A DNA stretch of 24,963 nucleotides from CALLPQ01 sp038531745 (GTDB taxonomy: Bacteria; Pseudomonadota; Alphaproteobacteria; Caulobacterales; Parvularculaceae): contig JBCBBJ010000024.1 of assembly GCA_038531745.1 (NCBI GenBank), positions 1 to 24,963 of the forward strand. The letters run 5' to 3'. The translations under genes were made by a program, and so were the position numbers. Numbering within the stretch: position 1 is the first letter of the stretch; each line of letters starts with the position of its first letter. Of this stretch, positions 15,111 through 22,881 are shown in pieces. The notes below the pieces were generated by a model that was not told where the DNA came from, ran no database searches, and saw only the letters and a list, made by a program, of their open reading frames with translations.

Positions 15111-15698
15111 ATGTCATCAACACAACGAACCGATAGCAATCGTATCGGTGATGCTGCTGTCAAAAAAGCCACCGGCCAGAGTTGGCTCGATTGGATCGAA
15201 ACGCTCTCGCCGAGAGTAAACGACAATGCAAGCCACGCTGACATTGTAAAAACGGCCCATGACTGTGCAGAAATTTCGCCCTGGTGGGCACAAACCATTG
15301 CTGGCCACTATGAACGTGAATGTCTCGGCCGGGCAAACCACCAAATGACCGACGGTTTTCAGGCCACCGCCAGCAAAACAATTGCCGCAAGCCCCATGGC
15401 AGTCTTTGAAACACTGATCAGCGGTGAAGCAACCTGGTTTCCCGGTGGTCACGTTGAGGCTTCTACAATTAATCCGCCCACGCAGGGGTCAAACGGTTCA
15501 GTCATAGGCGTTTTACGCGGAAAATGGTGCGGCCCCGATGGTGGCCACATCGCGATCTCTCTAACCCCAAAGACAGACACCAAGACAATGATCGCGGTGA
15601 ACCACAATCAGCTGGGAAATGCGGAAATATGCGAGGCGCGCAAAGCGGACTGGCGGCGAGCCCTGGCAACACTGAAAGAAGACCTCGAAAAGGCCTGA
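15111..15698 (+). CDS. DUF4287-like plus SRPBCC domain protein
   Basis: 195 residues from ATG 15111, which has AAGGGATAGG directly upstream and lies 4 bases after the CcmG-like stop. An N-terminal helical part (about 15-75: TGQSWLDWIETL, HADIVKTAHD, ISPWWAQTIAGHYE) resembles DUF4287, a small domain often found fused to or beside START-like proteins. The remainder (about 80-190) has the pattern of the SRPBCC/AHSA1 ligand-binding fold, with TASKTIAASPMAVFETL at its start and a long C-terminal helix (RKADWRRALATLKEDLEKA). It is predicted cytoplasmic. The ligand is unknown. It is the last gene of a three-gene unit; a hairpin overlaps its stop. Confidence 0.75.
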   Translation: MSSTQRTDSNRIGDAAVKKATGQSWLDWIETLSPRVNDNASHADIVKTAHDCAEISPWWAQTIAGHYERECLGRANHQMTDGFQATASKTIAASPMAVFETLISGEATWFPGGHVEASTINPPTQGSNGSVIGVLRGKWCGPDGGHIAISLTPKTDTKTMIAVNHNQLGNAEICEARKADWRRALATLKEDLEKA

Positions 15699-15705
15699 AG
15701 GTCTT
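15679..15705 (+). terminator. Hairpin at the end of the SRPBCC gene
   Basis: AAGACCT (15679-15685) and AGGTCTT (15699-15705) form a 7-bp stem with a 13-base loop, followed by pyrimidine-rich TCTCTCC. It overlaps the stop codon and lies between two convergent genes, so it is a plausible but imperfect intrinsic terminator. A second small stem (CCGCA 15724-15728, TGCGG 15738-15742) follows. Confidence 0.4.
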
Positions 15706-15751
15706 TCTCTCCAACGTGATGTTCCGCAGTGAGACGATGCGGCTCTTGTCG

Positions 15752-16297
15752 TTACCGATCTGCAAAACGGTCAAACCAGGTCGCCCTGTCTACGGCCCAG
15801 ATGTCCAGGGTGAAAGTCAGAAAGTCAAAGCGCTCCGTGGTTTTTACTTCACCCACCTTGCGAGCAACGGCTTGGGAATTGGTATTTGCGGGCTCAATAA
15901 CACTGATCAGCCGCGATAAATCCGGGAACCGATCGAAAGTCCAACGCATGGTGGCAAGGGCTGCCTCCACCGCATAACCCCGGCCCCATCGGTCCGACGC
16001 GATAGACCAGCCCACTTCAAGTCCGGGCCAACCGTCTGGCTGCCACGGGCCAACACGCCCAACCCACGCGCCGGTTTCTTTCTCGATAACCGAGAAAAAA
16101 CCAAAACCACGAATCTGCCAATGACCAATGAGGCTGGCGGCACCGCGCCATTCGACACGACGATCGCGCGGCTCGCCGGTTTCCGTCAGGTGGGCTGCAA
16201 CTTTTGGATCAAGCATGAGCTGGATCAGGGGCTCCACATCCTCTGCAATCATCGGTCGCAGGATCAGGCGTTCGGTTTCTAGGACGACGTCGGTCAT
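15752..16297 (-). CDS. GNAT family N-acetyltransferase (RimJ/RimL-like)
   Basis: 181 residues. The opening LETERLILRPMIAEDVEPL (6-24) is the standard beginning of the Acetyltransf_3 branch that includes RimJ and RimL. The acetyl-CoA loop region reads LEVGWSIASDRWGRGYAVEAALATM (about 93-117), with R-G-x-A/G-type binding at WGRGYAVEA. VIEPANTNSQAVARKVG (about 138-154) is the typical N-x-x-S-x-x-V-x-x-K-x-G block. The substrate (a protein N-terminus or small molecule) cannot be told. It follows the glycosyltransferase by 18 bases on the same strand, so the two are probably co-transcribed. The Shine-Dalgarno is weak. Confidence 0.9.
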   Translation of the reverse strand: MTDVVLETERLILRPMIAEDVEPLIQLMLDPKVAAHLTETGEPRDRRVEWRGAASLIGHWQIRGFGFFSVIEKETGAWVGRVGPWQPDGWPGLEVGWSIASDRWGRGYAVEAALATMRWTFDRFPDLSRLISVIEPANTNSQAVARKVGEVKTTERFDFLTFTLDIWAVDRATWFDRFADR

Positions 16298-16315
16298 AAA
16301 GAGATATCCATCTGC

Positions 16316-17470
16316 CTAAAGAGTATTGAGAAGATCTTCGATGCGCGCTGCATTTTTTGACCATAAATAGCCCTTGGCCTCTAATGTCTGACGCGCGGCA
16401 TGACCCAGACGGTCTCGCGCACTTTTATCGGTGCACAGGATTTGCAGGCCGTTATGAAAGCTATTTGCGTGATGGGGATCGAACAGATACCCGTCCTGCT
16501 CGTGGGTCAGAATCTCCAGAATATTATCCGTAGACGGCGCTAAAATCGGTTTGCCCAACGCCATATATTCAAACAATTTCAAGGGCGATGCATAAGAAAC
16601 TACCGCCGGTTGCAGCGCCACATCAAAGGTGGCCACATAATCGGGAATTTCTTCACGCTGTACCGTACCGGTAATCGTTATGCGGTCGGTCAAATCAAGA
16701 CAGGCGGCTTGCGCCTCCAGCGCACTGCGCGCTGGACCATCACCCACCAGCAATAGATGCAGGTCCACGTCGCGGCGCGCAGCCATAAAGTCCAGAAGCC
16801 GATCAACGCCGTGCCAGTCGCGCACAAAGCCGGTAAAGCCCAGCACCAGCCGCTTACCAAGACCAAGCCGTGTACGGATTTTTTCACCATCATGGGGACG
16901 CAGAAGGCTCTCATCCACACCATTGCGAATCACATGCACGCGGGCCGGGTCAGCCCCCGCCGCAAGCACCTTTTGCGCCAGCACTTCAGTTACCGGCAAA
17001 ATCAGGTCTGCCGCACGCCACAGGGTTTGCTCGCTATGGCGGGCAAATGCTGGCCATGCCAAGCCGCCATGTTGGCTCCGCTCCTCCACCAGGGGCGCAT
17101 TGACCTCTAGCACAAAAGGCAAGCCGGTTCGGCGCTTGAGCCACAATCCCGCATGGAAAAAGAGATTATAGCGTTCATAAAGCACGTCAGGTTTGAATTG
17201 GGCACAGGCCCGCGCAAGACGCGCAAATGCAGGCAATGAATAGCCAAACTCCGCCGGTTCAAGAATATGCCGCGGCAACTGCAGCCCCGTACCGGCGAGT
17301 TTTGAGCGCCCGTCGGTTGCGGTCAACGCACGACTGGCTTGGCCTGTAACGCCGCCTGGACCCACGAGGCATAGATCGTGACCACGTGCGCGAAACGCAT
17401 CCGTCAGGGCACGGATATGGACATACTGACCATCAGCGGACTTTGTTCGATGCGAATACAAAATACGCAC
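16316..17470 (-). CDS. Glycosyltransferase family 4 protein
   Basis: 384 residues if translation starts at GTG 17470, giving MRILYSHRTKSADGQYVHI, which is how homologues of this group commonly begin. An ATG at 17557 would add 29 residues without similarity to the fold, and neither start has a strong Shine-Dalgarno. The GT-B fold is seen in the N-terminal acceptor half (GQYVHIRALTDAFRARGHD) and the C-terminal donor half (LVLGFTGFVRDWHGVDRLLDF and LLLVGDGPARSALEAQA). The EX7E-type region is PLKLFEYMALGKPILAPS. It would transfer a sugar from an NDP-sugar, perhaps for an exopolysaccharide or glycolipid. No other polysaccharide genes flank it; the GNAT gene follows 18 bases on. Confidence 0.88.
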   Translation of the reverse strand: MRILYSHRTKSADGQYVHIRALTDAFRARGHDLCLVGPGGVTGQASRALTATDGRSKLAGTGLQLPRHILEPAEFGYSLPAFARLARACAQFKPDVLYERYNLFFHAGLWLKRRTGLPFVLEVNAPLVEERSQHGGLAWPAFARHSEQTLWRAADLILPVTEVLAQKVLAAGADPARVHVIRNGVDESLLRPHDGEKIRTRLGLGKRLVLGFTGFVRDWHGVDRLLDFMAARRDVDLHLLLVGDGPARSALEAQAACLDLTDRITITGTVQREEIPDYVATFDVALQPAVVSYASPLKLFEYMALGKPILAPSTDNILEILTHEQDGYLFDPHHANSFHNGLQILCTDKSARDRLGHAARQTLEAKGYLWSKNAARIEDLLNTL

Positions 17471-17598
17471 TACGCACCATACCCCATTGCCGGGAACCGC
17501 ATTGGCGGGAGTCGCGCAGGGCTTATTCTTGTTGCGCGTCGCAACCTGCCCGCCCAAACTATCATTTACAGAACCTTACCATGAAAAGGAGCCAGGCG

Positions 17599-18147
17599 AT
17601 GGACAAGGATTTTTCTCAAGGTGCCCCGCGGGCGCGCCGCCCACGCCTGACGATGTATATCGCGCTTATCTCTTCTATCGCCCTTAGTGCAGGGCCCATC
17701 TCTGCGCCGGCGGCATTGGCCGCTAATGCCCTGCCGGCGCTTGGCAAACACGTGAAAAAAACAACTGAAAAAGGGGTCACGGTCTGGCGAGTGATGCCAG
17801 CGCGAGCCCCTACCAAGCCTATGCCTGCACGTTCGAATAGCGAAAAGGCAGTGCCTGATTTGCGCGGCGGCGAAAAGACTGTCGTTGAGCGCGTAGTGGA
17901 GCTGAACGTTTTCGTGCCTAATCCCGATTTTGCGGTCGGCAAGTTGCGGGTTAGCGGATTTTATTCTGGACGCGGACAATCCACCAACCCGGTACGCGGC
18001 TTTTACAGCGGCAAACGCCGAATTAGGCCCAGTACACGCCAGGGATTTTACAGCGGGTACAGACGGTATAAGACGCGGCGATTTCCGCTGGAGCGACCCA
18101 ATGGCCAACGCGCGGCGCCCCTGCCGCCCGGTGAGTATGCGTTTTGA
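17599..18147 (+). CDS. Small secreted basic protein with three GFYSG repeats, unknown function
   Basis: 182 residues from ATG 17599, which has AAGGAG 7 bases upstream; an ATG at 17581 precedes that site. Residues 11-16 are arginine-rich and are followed by a hydrophobic segment (about 18-41) ending APAALA-AN, a good signal peptide. The mature protein is strongly basic. A middle part TVVERVVELNVFVPNPDFAVG may form strands. Then GFYSG occurs three times (120-124, 134-138, 149-153) in an Arg/Lys-rich setting. The end is PLPPGEYAF. I do not recognise a family. It is divergent from the glycosyltransferase and convergent with mdh. A long antisense reading frame covers it (17566-18390), but the signal peptide, ribosome site and repeats favour the plus strand. 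Confidence 0.7.
   Translation: MDKDFSQGAPRARRPRLTMYIALISSIALSAGPISAPAALAANALPALGKHVKKTTEKGVTVWRVMPARAPTKPMPARSNSEKAVPDLRGGEKTVVERVVELNVFVPNPDFAVGKLRVSGFYSGRGQSTNPVRGFYSGKRRIRPSTRQGFYSGYRRYKTRRFPLERPNGQRAAPLPPGEYAF
17956..18057 (+). repeat. Three GFYSG coding repeats, period 14-15 residues
   Basis: The pentapeptide is encoded at 17956-17970, 17998-18012 and 18043-18057 with different codons in each copy (Tyr as TAT, TAC, TAC; Ser as TCT, AGC, AGC; the last Gly as GGA, GGC, GGG). This shows selection on the protein, not a recent DNA duplication. Each copy is followed by a basic segment. Confidence 0.85.
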
Positions 18148-18151
18148 AGGG

Positions 18152-18171
18152 GCGCAAAAACCTGATTGCGC
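18152..18171. terminator. Short hairpin between convergent genes
   Basis: GCGCAA (18152-18157) and TTGCGC (18166-18171) form a 6-bp stem with an 8-base loop in the 34-base gap between the GFYSG gene and mdh. It could stop transcription from either side, though no clear T-run follows. Confidence 0.3.
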
Positions 18172-18181
18172 GTGAAGTGGA

Positions 18182-19144
18182 CTAGCCAAGCGTCGGGTCC
18201 AGCTTGATACAGCTCTCGATAAGGTCCTCAACCGCGTCGACTGAATGGTCAAACATGGTTTTTTCATCGCCGGAAAAAGATACCTCAACAATACGCTCGC
18301 AGCCCTCGGCGCCCAGGACAATCGGCACACCCACATAACGATCCTTGACCCCATATTCGCCGCGCAGATAGGCCGCACACGGTACAACAAGCTTTTTGTC
18401 TTTTAGATAGCTTTCGGCCATCTGGATCGCTGATGCCGCTGGGGCGTAATAGGCTGACCCTGATTTCAACAAGCCAACAATCTCACCGCCGCCTTTACGG
18501 GTGCGTTCAACGATGGCGTCGATCTTTTCCTGGGTGCTCCAACCCATGGCAATGAGATCTGGCAAGGGGATACCGGCAACGGTAGAATAGCGGATCAGGG
18601 GCACCATGGTGTCGCCATGGCCGCCGAGCACAAACGCCGTAACACTCTCCACCGACACATTGAATTCATCAGCCAGAAAATGCCGGAACCGCGCGCTGTC
18701 AAGAATGCCTGCCATACCGATCACCTTATTGTGCGGCAGGCCGGAGAATTTCTGCAACGCCCAAACCATCGCGTCGAGCGGGTTCGTGATGCAGATGACA
18801 AGAGCATTCGGCGCGTGGGTTTTGATCCCCTCGCCCACGGATTTCATGACCTTGAGGTTGATGCCCACAAGGTCATCGCGGCTCATGCCCGGCTTGCGCG
18901 CAACACCGGCTGTGACGATACACACATCGGCGCCCGCAATATCGGCATAATCCTGCGTGCCTTTAAGGCGGCTGTCATAGCCATCAACCGGCGCGCTTTG
19001 CGCAATATCAAGGCCTTTACCTTCAGGGATGCCCTCAACAATATCGAACAGGACAACATCTCCCAGTTCTTTTTGGGCGGCGATATGGGCGAGCGTGCCG
19101 CCAATCATACCTGCGCCGATAAGAGCGATTTTGTTCCTGGCCAT
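18182..19144 (-). CDS. mdh: Malate dehydrogenase
   Basis: 320 residues of the LDH-like malate dehydrogenase group, which interconverts malate and oxaloacetate with NAD in the TCA cycle. The NAD-binding loop is GAGMIGGTLA (10-19) with Asp34 for the ribose. The substrate loop is Arg83-KPGMS-Arg89, and Arg83 (rather than Gln) marks malate specificity. NPLDAMVW is at 121-128, Asp149 and Arg152 lie in ILDSARFR, and catalytic His176 lies in GGHGD. The start at 19144 has CAGGAG about 7 bases upstream. In many alphaproteobacteria mdh is followed by sucCD; here a convergent unknown gene follows instead, so that operon is not present. It lies 89 bases downstream of the DUF3445 gene. Confidence 0.97.
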   Translation of the reverse strand: MARNKIALIGAGMIGGTLAHIAAQKELGDVVLFDIVEGIPEGKGLDIAQSAPVDGYDSRLKGTQDYADIAGADVCIVTAGVARKPGMSRDDLVGINLKVMKSVGEGIKTHAPNALVICITNPLDAMVWALQKFSGLPHNKVIGMAGILDSARFRHFLADEFNVSVESVTAFVLGGHGDTMVPLIRYSTVAGIPLPDLIAMGWSTQEKIDAIVERTRKGGGEIVGLLKSGSAYYAPAASAIQMAESYLKDKKLVVPCAAYLRGEYGVKDRYVGVPIVLGAEGCERIVEVSFSGDEKTMFDHSVDAVEDLIESCIKLDPTLG

Positions 19145-19233
19145 GGTGTTCTCCTGAAGCTGCCTTGCATGTTGAGGTGCGTGTAGCGCAGAACCCCCGC
19201 GCGCGCAAAGCCGCGAGGGACCTTTTGCCCGGC

Positions 19234-20088
19234 TTACACGATCTCCGGTCGCAGCGACTTGAGTTTTGCAAAGGCGACGGGGTCATAGGCGGCAAGCCGC
19301 GCCGCCGTTACCACACTGGTGTGTATGGAAAACACAACCACTCTCGCACCAGAGGGGAGCCCCATGGGATACAGCGTTTGCCGCTCTACCCGGATGAACC
19401 GCGCCCCGCCGGGTTGCAGGGGCTTGTTCTCACCTTCTTTACGCGGTTGGTGCAAATTCGCGTCCTCATAAATAAGAACATTCGCCCGGCCCAGCAGTTG
19501 ATGCGCCGGCAGCGCGGTAAAGATGCGGTTCATTCGCCCCGCAAGCCCATCATCATAGGCAGCCACTGGCCCATGCAATGCGGTAAGACCACGACCAATT
19601 TTCTGCGCAAGTGTCCAACTGGCCGGAAAACAAATAATCCCTGCAATCAGCCGATAGTGCCCGGTCTCATCCGAGGCAAGGATCGCGAAATCTTCTTGCA
19701 CCAGATGTCCAAGGGCGATCAGCGAATGATCCTTATCGGGATTAATCGCCCGGCCATCAGGTGTGATGATAAATCTCGCCTTTGAAGACGGTGCCGCGCC
19801 CGCACCATCAACGGCAAATGAACCATCGGCATTGAGTGTTGTGATAACCGTTTCAAGCAATGTCGCCGAAGCCGCATGGGCGCGTTGTTCATAGCCGGAG
19901 GCAACCTGAAACACCTTGGACCGCGCCGTCCGAAATAATGTAGTGCGCAGGGCCATTTGCGCCCCATAGCATTCATCTCGGATGAGCCATTCTGCCCGAT
20001 CCACGGGCCACAAGCCGGGTAGCCGCGCACGTTGCGGCACCATCCAGGGATGGCAGGAAAGCCGGTCATGGAGCACAGGGCTGGACAT
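19234..20088 (-). CDS. DUF3445 family protein (heme-dependent oxidative N-demethylase-like)
   Basis: 284 residues from ATG 20088. The reading frame is open further upstream, but that part is arginine/tryptophan-rich, overlaps the divergent transporter and does not look like protein. The start PWMVPQRARLPGLWPVD…EWLIRDECYGAQMALR (about 14-50) and the middle DFAILASDETGHYRLIAGIICFPASW with KIGRGLTALHGPVAAYDDGL (split over about 155-205) match DUF3445. The ending carries ERQTLYPM and SIHTSVV, also typical. Characterised relatives are PAS-like heme proteins that take a methyl group from dimethylamine-type compounds; whether this copy does so is unknown. No partner subunit gene is beside it. A GAGGGG directly before the ATG is closer than usual. 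Confidence 0.82.
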   Translation of the reverse strand: MSSPVLHDRLSCHPWMVPQRARLPGLWPVDRAEWLIRDECYGAQMALRTTLFRTARSKVFQVASGYEQRAHAASATLLETVITTLNADGSFAVDGAGAAPSSKARFIITPDGRAINPDKDHSLIALGHLVQEDFAILASDETGHYRLIAGIICFPASWTLAQKIGRGLTALHGPVAAYDDGLAGRMNRIFTALPAHQLLGRANVLIYEDANLHQPRKEGENKPLQPGGARFIRVERQTLYPMGLPSGARVVVFSIHTSVVTAARLAAYDPVAFAKLKSLRPEIV

Positions 20089-20132
20089 CCCCTCGCTATA
20101 AGCGCACGGCAGGAAGCGTGCAAAGAGGACGC

Positions 20133-21104
20133 GTGCAGAACGCGCAGCAATCCATGTCGTCAACACCTGATACTCCGCTACCCCGCGCGCTGGACTGGCT
20201 GCTTTTGACCATCTTGATCCTCGTGGGCGGAACCTCGTTCGCCATGATCCGCGGCGCCATCGAAACCATCCCGCCAGCCATCGTTGCGGTTGCCCGCTTG
20301 TGGATCGGGGCAATCATGATGCTGATCATTATGCATCTTGCTGGGCGAACCCTCCCCACGCTCTTTTTACGGCACGATAGGGGCGCGGCGATCTCACCGG
20401 CTTGGCTAGCAATGATCGCCTGCGGTATTATCGGGAACAGCGTGCCGTTTTTGCTATTTCCCTGGGCACAGCAATATGTGCCCACGGGGTTGGCGGGCAT
20501 TTACATGGCCATCATGCCGCTCTGGACCATTGTGTTGGCCGCTCTCTTTGCCAGCGAAGCCTTAACCGTGCCGCGTGTTGCGGGCTTTGCCCTTGGTTTT
20601 TTGGGGGTTGTTGTCCTGTTGATCCCAAGCCTGATGGCGCCCGACGCCACCGGCATCGCAACGGCAACCAACGGCGAAGCCTTGCGCGCGCAGCTTGGCC
20701 TTATCGTGGCAACGCTCGGCTATGCGGGCAGTGCTGTGATCGCGCGCCGGGCACCAGCAATCCGCCCACGGGCTTTTTCCGCCGGTATCTTGCTCAGTGC
20801 AGCCCTTGCGGCGACACCAGCACTTTTTTTCACGCCCATCAATCCAGAAGATTGGAGCCTGATCAGCATCCTGTGCGTCATCGGTCTCGGTATTTTTGCC
20901 ACCGGTATGGGGGCGATTATCATTATCGTGATTATTCAACGCAATGATGCGGGGTTTATGTCCTATGCCAATTATCTGACCCCGATCTGGGCCGTGCTGT
21001 TGGGCGTGTTGCTATTCCGCGAACGATTGCACCCGCTGGTTTTTGTTGCGCTGGCCATCATCACGCTCGGCCTTTATGTGAGCCAACGACGCCGGATATC
21101 CTAA
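20133..21104 (+). CDS. EamA (DMT superfamily) transporter
   Basis: About 323 residues with ten predicted membrane helices in two homologous EamA halves, the layout of drug/metabolite exporters. The first half opens with LLLTILILVGGTSFAMIRGA and includes WAQQYVPTGLAGIYMAIMPLWTIVLAALFASEAL, a signature segment here split over about residues 110-145. The second half ends with ANYLTPIWAVLLGVLLFRERL. The start is uncertain. GTG 20133 has GAGG 4 bases upstream, GTG 20118 has AGGA closer by, and ATG 20154 has no clear site but gives the family-like MSSTPDTPLPRALDW. It is divergent from the DUF3445 gene with only about 30-45 bases between starts, so both may share a control region. The substrate is unknown. 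Confidence 0.9.
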   Translation: MQNAQQSMSSTPDTPLPRALDWLLLTILILVGGTSFAMIRGAIETIPPAIVAVARLWIGAIMMLIIMHLAGRTLPTLFLRHDRGAAISPAWLAMIACGIIGNSVPFLLFPWAQQYVPTGLAGIYMAIMPLWTIVLAALFASEALTVPRVAGFALGFLGVVVLLIPSLMAPDATGIATATNGEALRAQLGLIVATLGYAGSAVIARRAPAIRPRAFSAGILLSAALAATPALFFTPINPEDWSLISILCVIGLGIFATGMGAIIIIVIIQRNDAGFMSYANYLTPIWAVLLGVLLFRERLHPLVFVALAIITLGLYVSQRRRIS

Positions 21105-21126
21105 GACACCGCATTGCCAAGCACAC

Positions 21127-22029
21127 TTATAAGTCCAGCGTACCGCTGGCGACCTTCACTGCCTGGCCGCCAATTTCGACACTGCTTATTTCTCCATCGG
21201 CAACCGTAATACTTGTGTGGATCAGACTCGGCCGGTTCATCTCAAATCCCTGTTCCACAACCCAGTGATGGTTCCCGTCTCGCAATGGCGAACCTGAAGC
21301 ACGGGCTGATAAAAGAACATGGGCCGTCAAGCTGGTTGCCGCTGAGCCCGTTGCCGGGTCCTCCGCCACCCCGGCCGACGGGGCAAACATGCGCGCATGC
21401 CAATGATGGCCCGGCTCTTCGCACTCATCTGTGTAAAGATGAATACCAATTGCACCATCAAGCGGCAAGGCATTCCAACCAGCGCTATCGAGCTGCGCCT
21501 TGCGCACATTTTGCCCGCTGGCACGCACATAGAAAAAATCAACACCGCCAGCACCACACCGCCGCGGGCCATGGGCATCTTTCCAAATATCATCGGGCGC
21601 GAGCGACAAGGCCCGTGCCAATGCCGCAACAGATGGCGCTGCACCAGTTTCGCGAGGTCGATTGGGGCTTGAGAATATTGCCCGTCTTTCGCCCTCAACC
21701 GTTTCCAGCCGGATTGGAAATAGACCAGCATTCAGCTCCAGAACAAACTGGCCCAAGGATGGCGTGCGGGCGGCCAGCGCCAGCGAGGTGCCCACCGTGG
21801 GATGTCCCGCAAACGGCATCTCATAGGCCGGTGTAAATATCCGCACCCGCGCCGCATGCTCCGGGTCTTCAGCAGGGAAAACAAAACTCGTTTCAGAAAG
21901 ATTGAACTCCGCCGCGATGGCTTGCATCTCCGCGGTATTGAGCCCTTGCGCGTCGAATACCACTGCGAGCGGATTACCGCTCAACGGTCTATCGGTAAAA
22001 ACATCCCAAATTTCATAAGCGCGAGGCAT
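21127..22029 (-). CDS. PhzF family isomerase-like protein
   Basis: 300 residues. The PhzF fold is made of two similar halves. The start YEIWDVFTDRPLSGNPLAVVF (5-25) and FNLSETSFV (42-50) with catalytic Glu46 are the hallmark. MPFAGHPTVGTS (71-82) and EDPATGSAATSL near the C-terminus complete the active-site set. PhzF itself isomerises dihydro-hydroxyanthranilate in phenazine synthesis, but most members, like this one without phz neighbours, have unknown substrates. The start codon is 3 bases after the thiD stop and uses GGAG inside the thiD end, so it is translationally close-coupled. It is the last gene of the glmM-thiD-phzF series and is convergent with the EamA gene, 22 bases away. Confidence 0.92.
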   Translation of the reverse strand: MPRAYEIWDVFTDRPLSGNPLAVVFDAQGLNTAEMQAIAAEFNLSETSFVFPAEDPEHAARVRIFTPAYEMPFAGHPTVGTSLALAARTPSLGQFVLELNAGLFPIRLETVEGERRAIFSSPNRPRETGAAPSVAALARALSLAPDDIWKDAHGPRRCGAGGVDFFYVRASGQNVRKAQLDSAGWNALPLDGAIGIHLYTDECEEPGHHWHARMFAPSAGVAEDPATGSAATSLTAHVLLSARASGSPLRDGNHHWVVEQGFEMNRPSLIHTSITVADGEISSVEIGGQAVKVASGTLDL

Positions 22030-22032
22030 ACC

Positions 22033-22863
22033 TTATTCATCTCCATCAGGATCAACCGGATAGGTGTTGATTGCAAAGCTATGGTTCAACGGCCCGTTCC
22101 CAGCGCCAAAACCCGGCGCATTTTGAATTGCCCGATGGACAAAGGAAACGGCCCGGCGGAAAGCATCTTCTAACGACAGCCCTTGCGCCATACCGGTGGC
22201 CAGCGCACTTGCCAATGTGCAACCGGTACCATGGGTGTGGCGCGTATCAAGCCGCGGTTTCCTGATCACGACTTCTCCATCTGTACCAAGAAGAATATTG
22301 ATAATATCATCCGTGTTCGCAAGATGGCTACCCTTTAAGACAATACTGCTATCAGTCATCTTTTTCATAAGGTGGTGCCCGGCAGCGCGCATGGCGTCAA
22401 GTGTTGCCACTGGCCGCCCTGCTAGACGGGCAAGCTCCTGAGTATTAGGCGTGATAATGGCCGCGCGTGGCAGGAATTCCTCACGAATGATATCAACAAC
22501 ATCGTCATCGCCAAGCAGGTCACCACTGGTTGCCACCAAAACGGGGTCAAGCACAATGGGGATCTGGGCGGAATCGGGGGCGCGAAGACTAACCATCAAA
22601 GCGTGGGCAATCTCAGCACTACCGATCATGCCAATTTTGATTACATCGACACCAATATCGCTCAGACAGGCATCAATCTGGGCTTGAATGATGTCTATGG
22701 GGATTGGATGGATCGCTGTGACGCCGCGCGTATTTTGCGCTGTTATTGCTGTCACCGCCGTCATGGCATAACCGCCCAACGCTGTGACCGTTTTGATATC
22801 CGCTTGAAGACCAGCGCCGCCGGAACTATCGGATCCGGCAATGATCAGGACCCGTCCTTTCAT
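22033..22863 (-). CDS. thiD: Hydroxymethylpyrimidine/phosphomethylpyrimidine kinase
   Basis: 276 residues of the ribokinase-like ThiD family, which phosphorylates HMP and then HMP-phosphate to the pyrophosphate used for thiamine synthesis. The start IAGSDSSGGAGLQADIKTV (8-26) is the substrate-binding signature. VLDPVLVATSGDLL (104-117) follows, and the catalytic Cys215 lies in THGTGCTLASALA (210-222), the anion-hole loop. A Shine-Dalgarno GGAG stands 7 bases before the ATG. It is 18 bases downstream of glmM, leaving no room for a TPP riboswitch of its own. No other thi genes are in the window, so it may serve salvage or be controlled with glmM. Confidence 0.94.
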   Translation of the reverse strand: MKGRVLIIAGSDSSGGAGLQADIKTVTALGGYAMTAVTAITAQNTRGVTAIHPIPIDIIQAQIDACLSDIGVDVIKIGMIGSAEIAHALMVSLRAPDSAQIPIVLDPVLVATSGDLLGDDDVVDIIREEFLPRAAIITPNTQELARLAGRPVATLDAMRAAGHHLMKKMTDSSIVLKGSHLANTDDIINILLGTDGEVVIRKPRLDTRHTHGTGCTLASALATGMAQGLSLEDAFRRAVSFVHRAIQNAPGFGAGNGPLNHSFAINTYPVDPDGDE

Positions 22864-22881
22864 GGCGCGACTCCATTCTTT

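Noticed and set aside
17566..18390. Long minus-strand open frame opposite the GFYSG gene and the mdh end
   Set aside because: It runs into the mdh coding region in another frame, has no good ribosome site and is rich in Arg, Ser and Cys in shadow fashion, while the plus strand has a signal peptide and Shine-Dalgarno.
19900..20313. Extended N-terminus of the DUF3445 gene up to 20313
   Set aside because: The extra 75 residues are Arg/Trp-rich, overlap the transporter gene antisense and have no family similarity; the domain starts naturally after Met at 20088.
22864..22881. TPP riboswitch before thiD
   Set aside because: Only 18 bases separate thiD from glmM and no thi-box sequence is seen.
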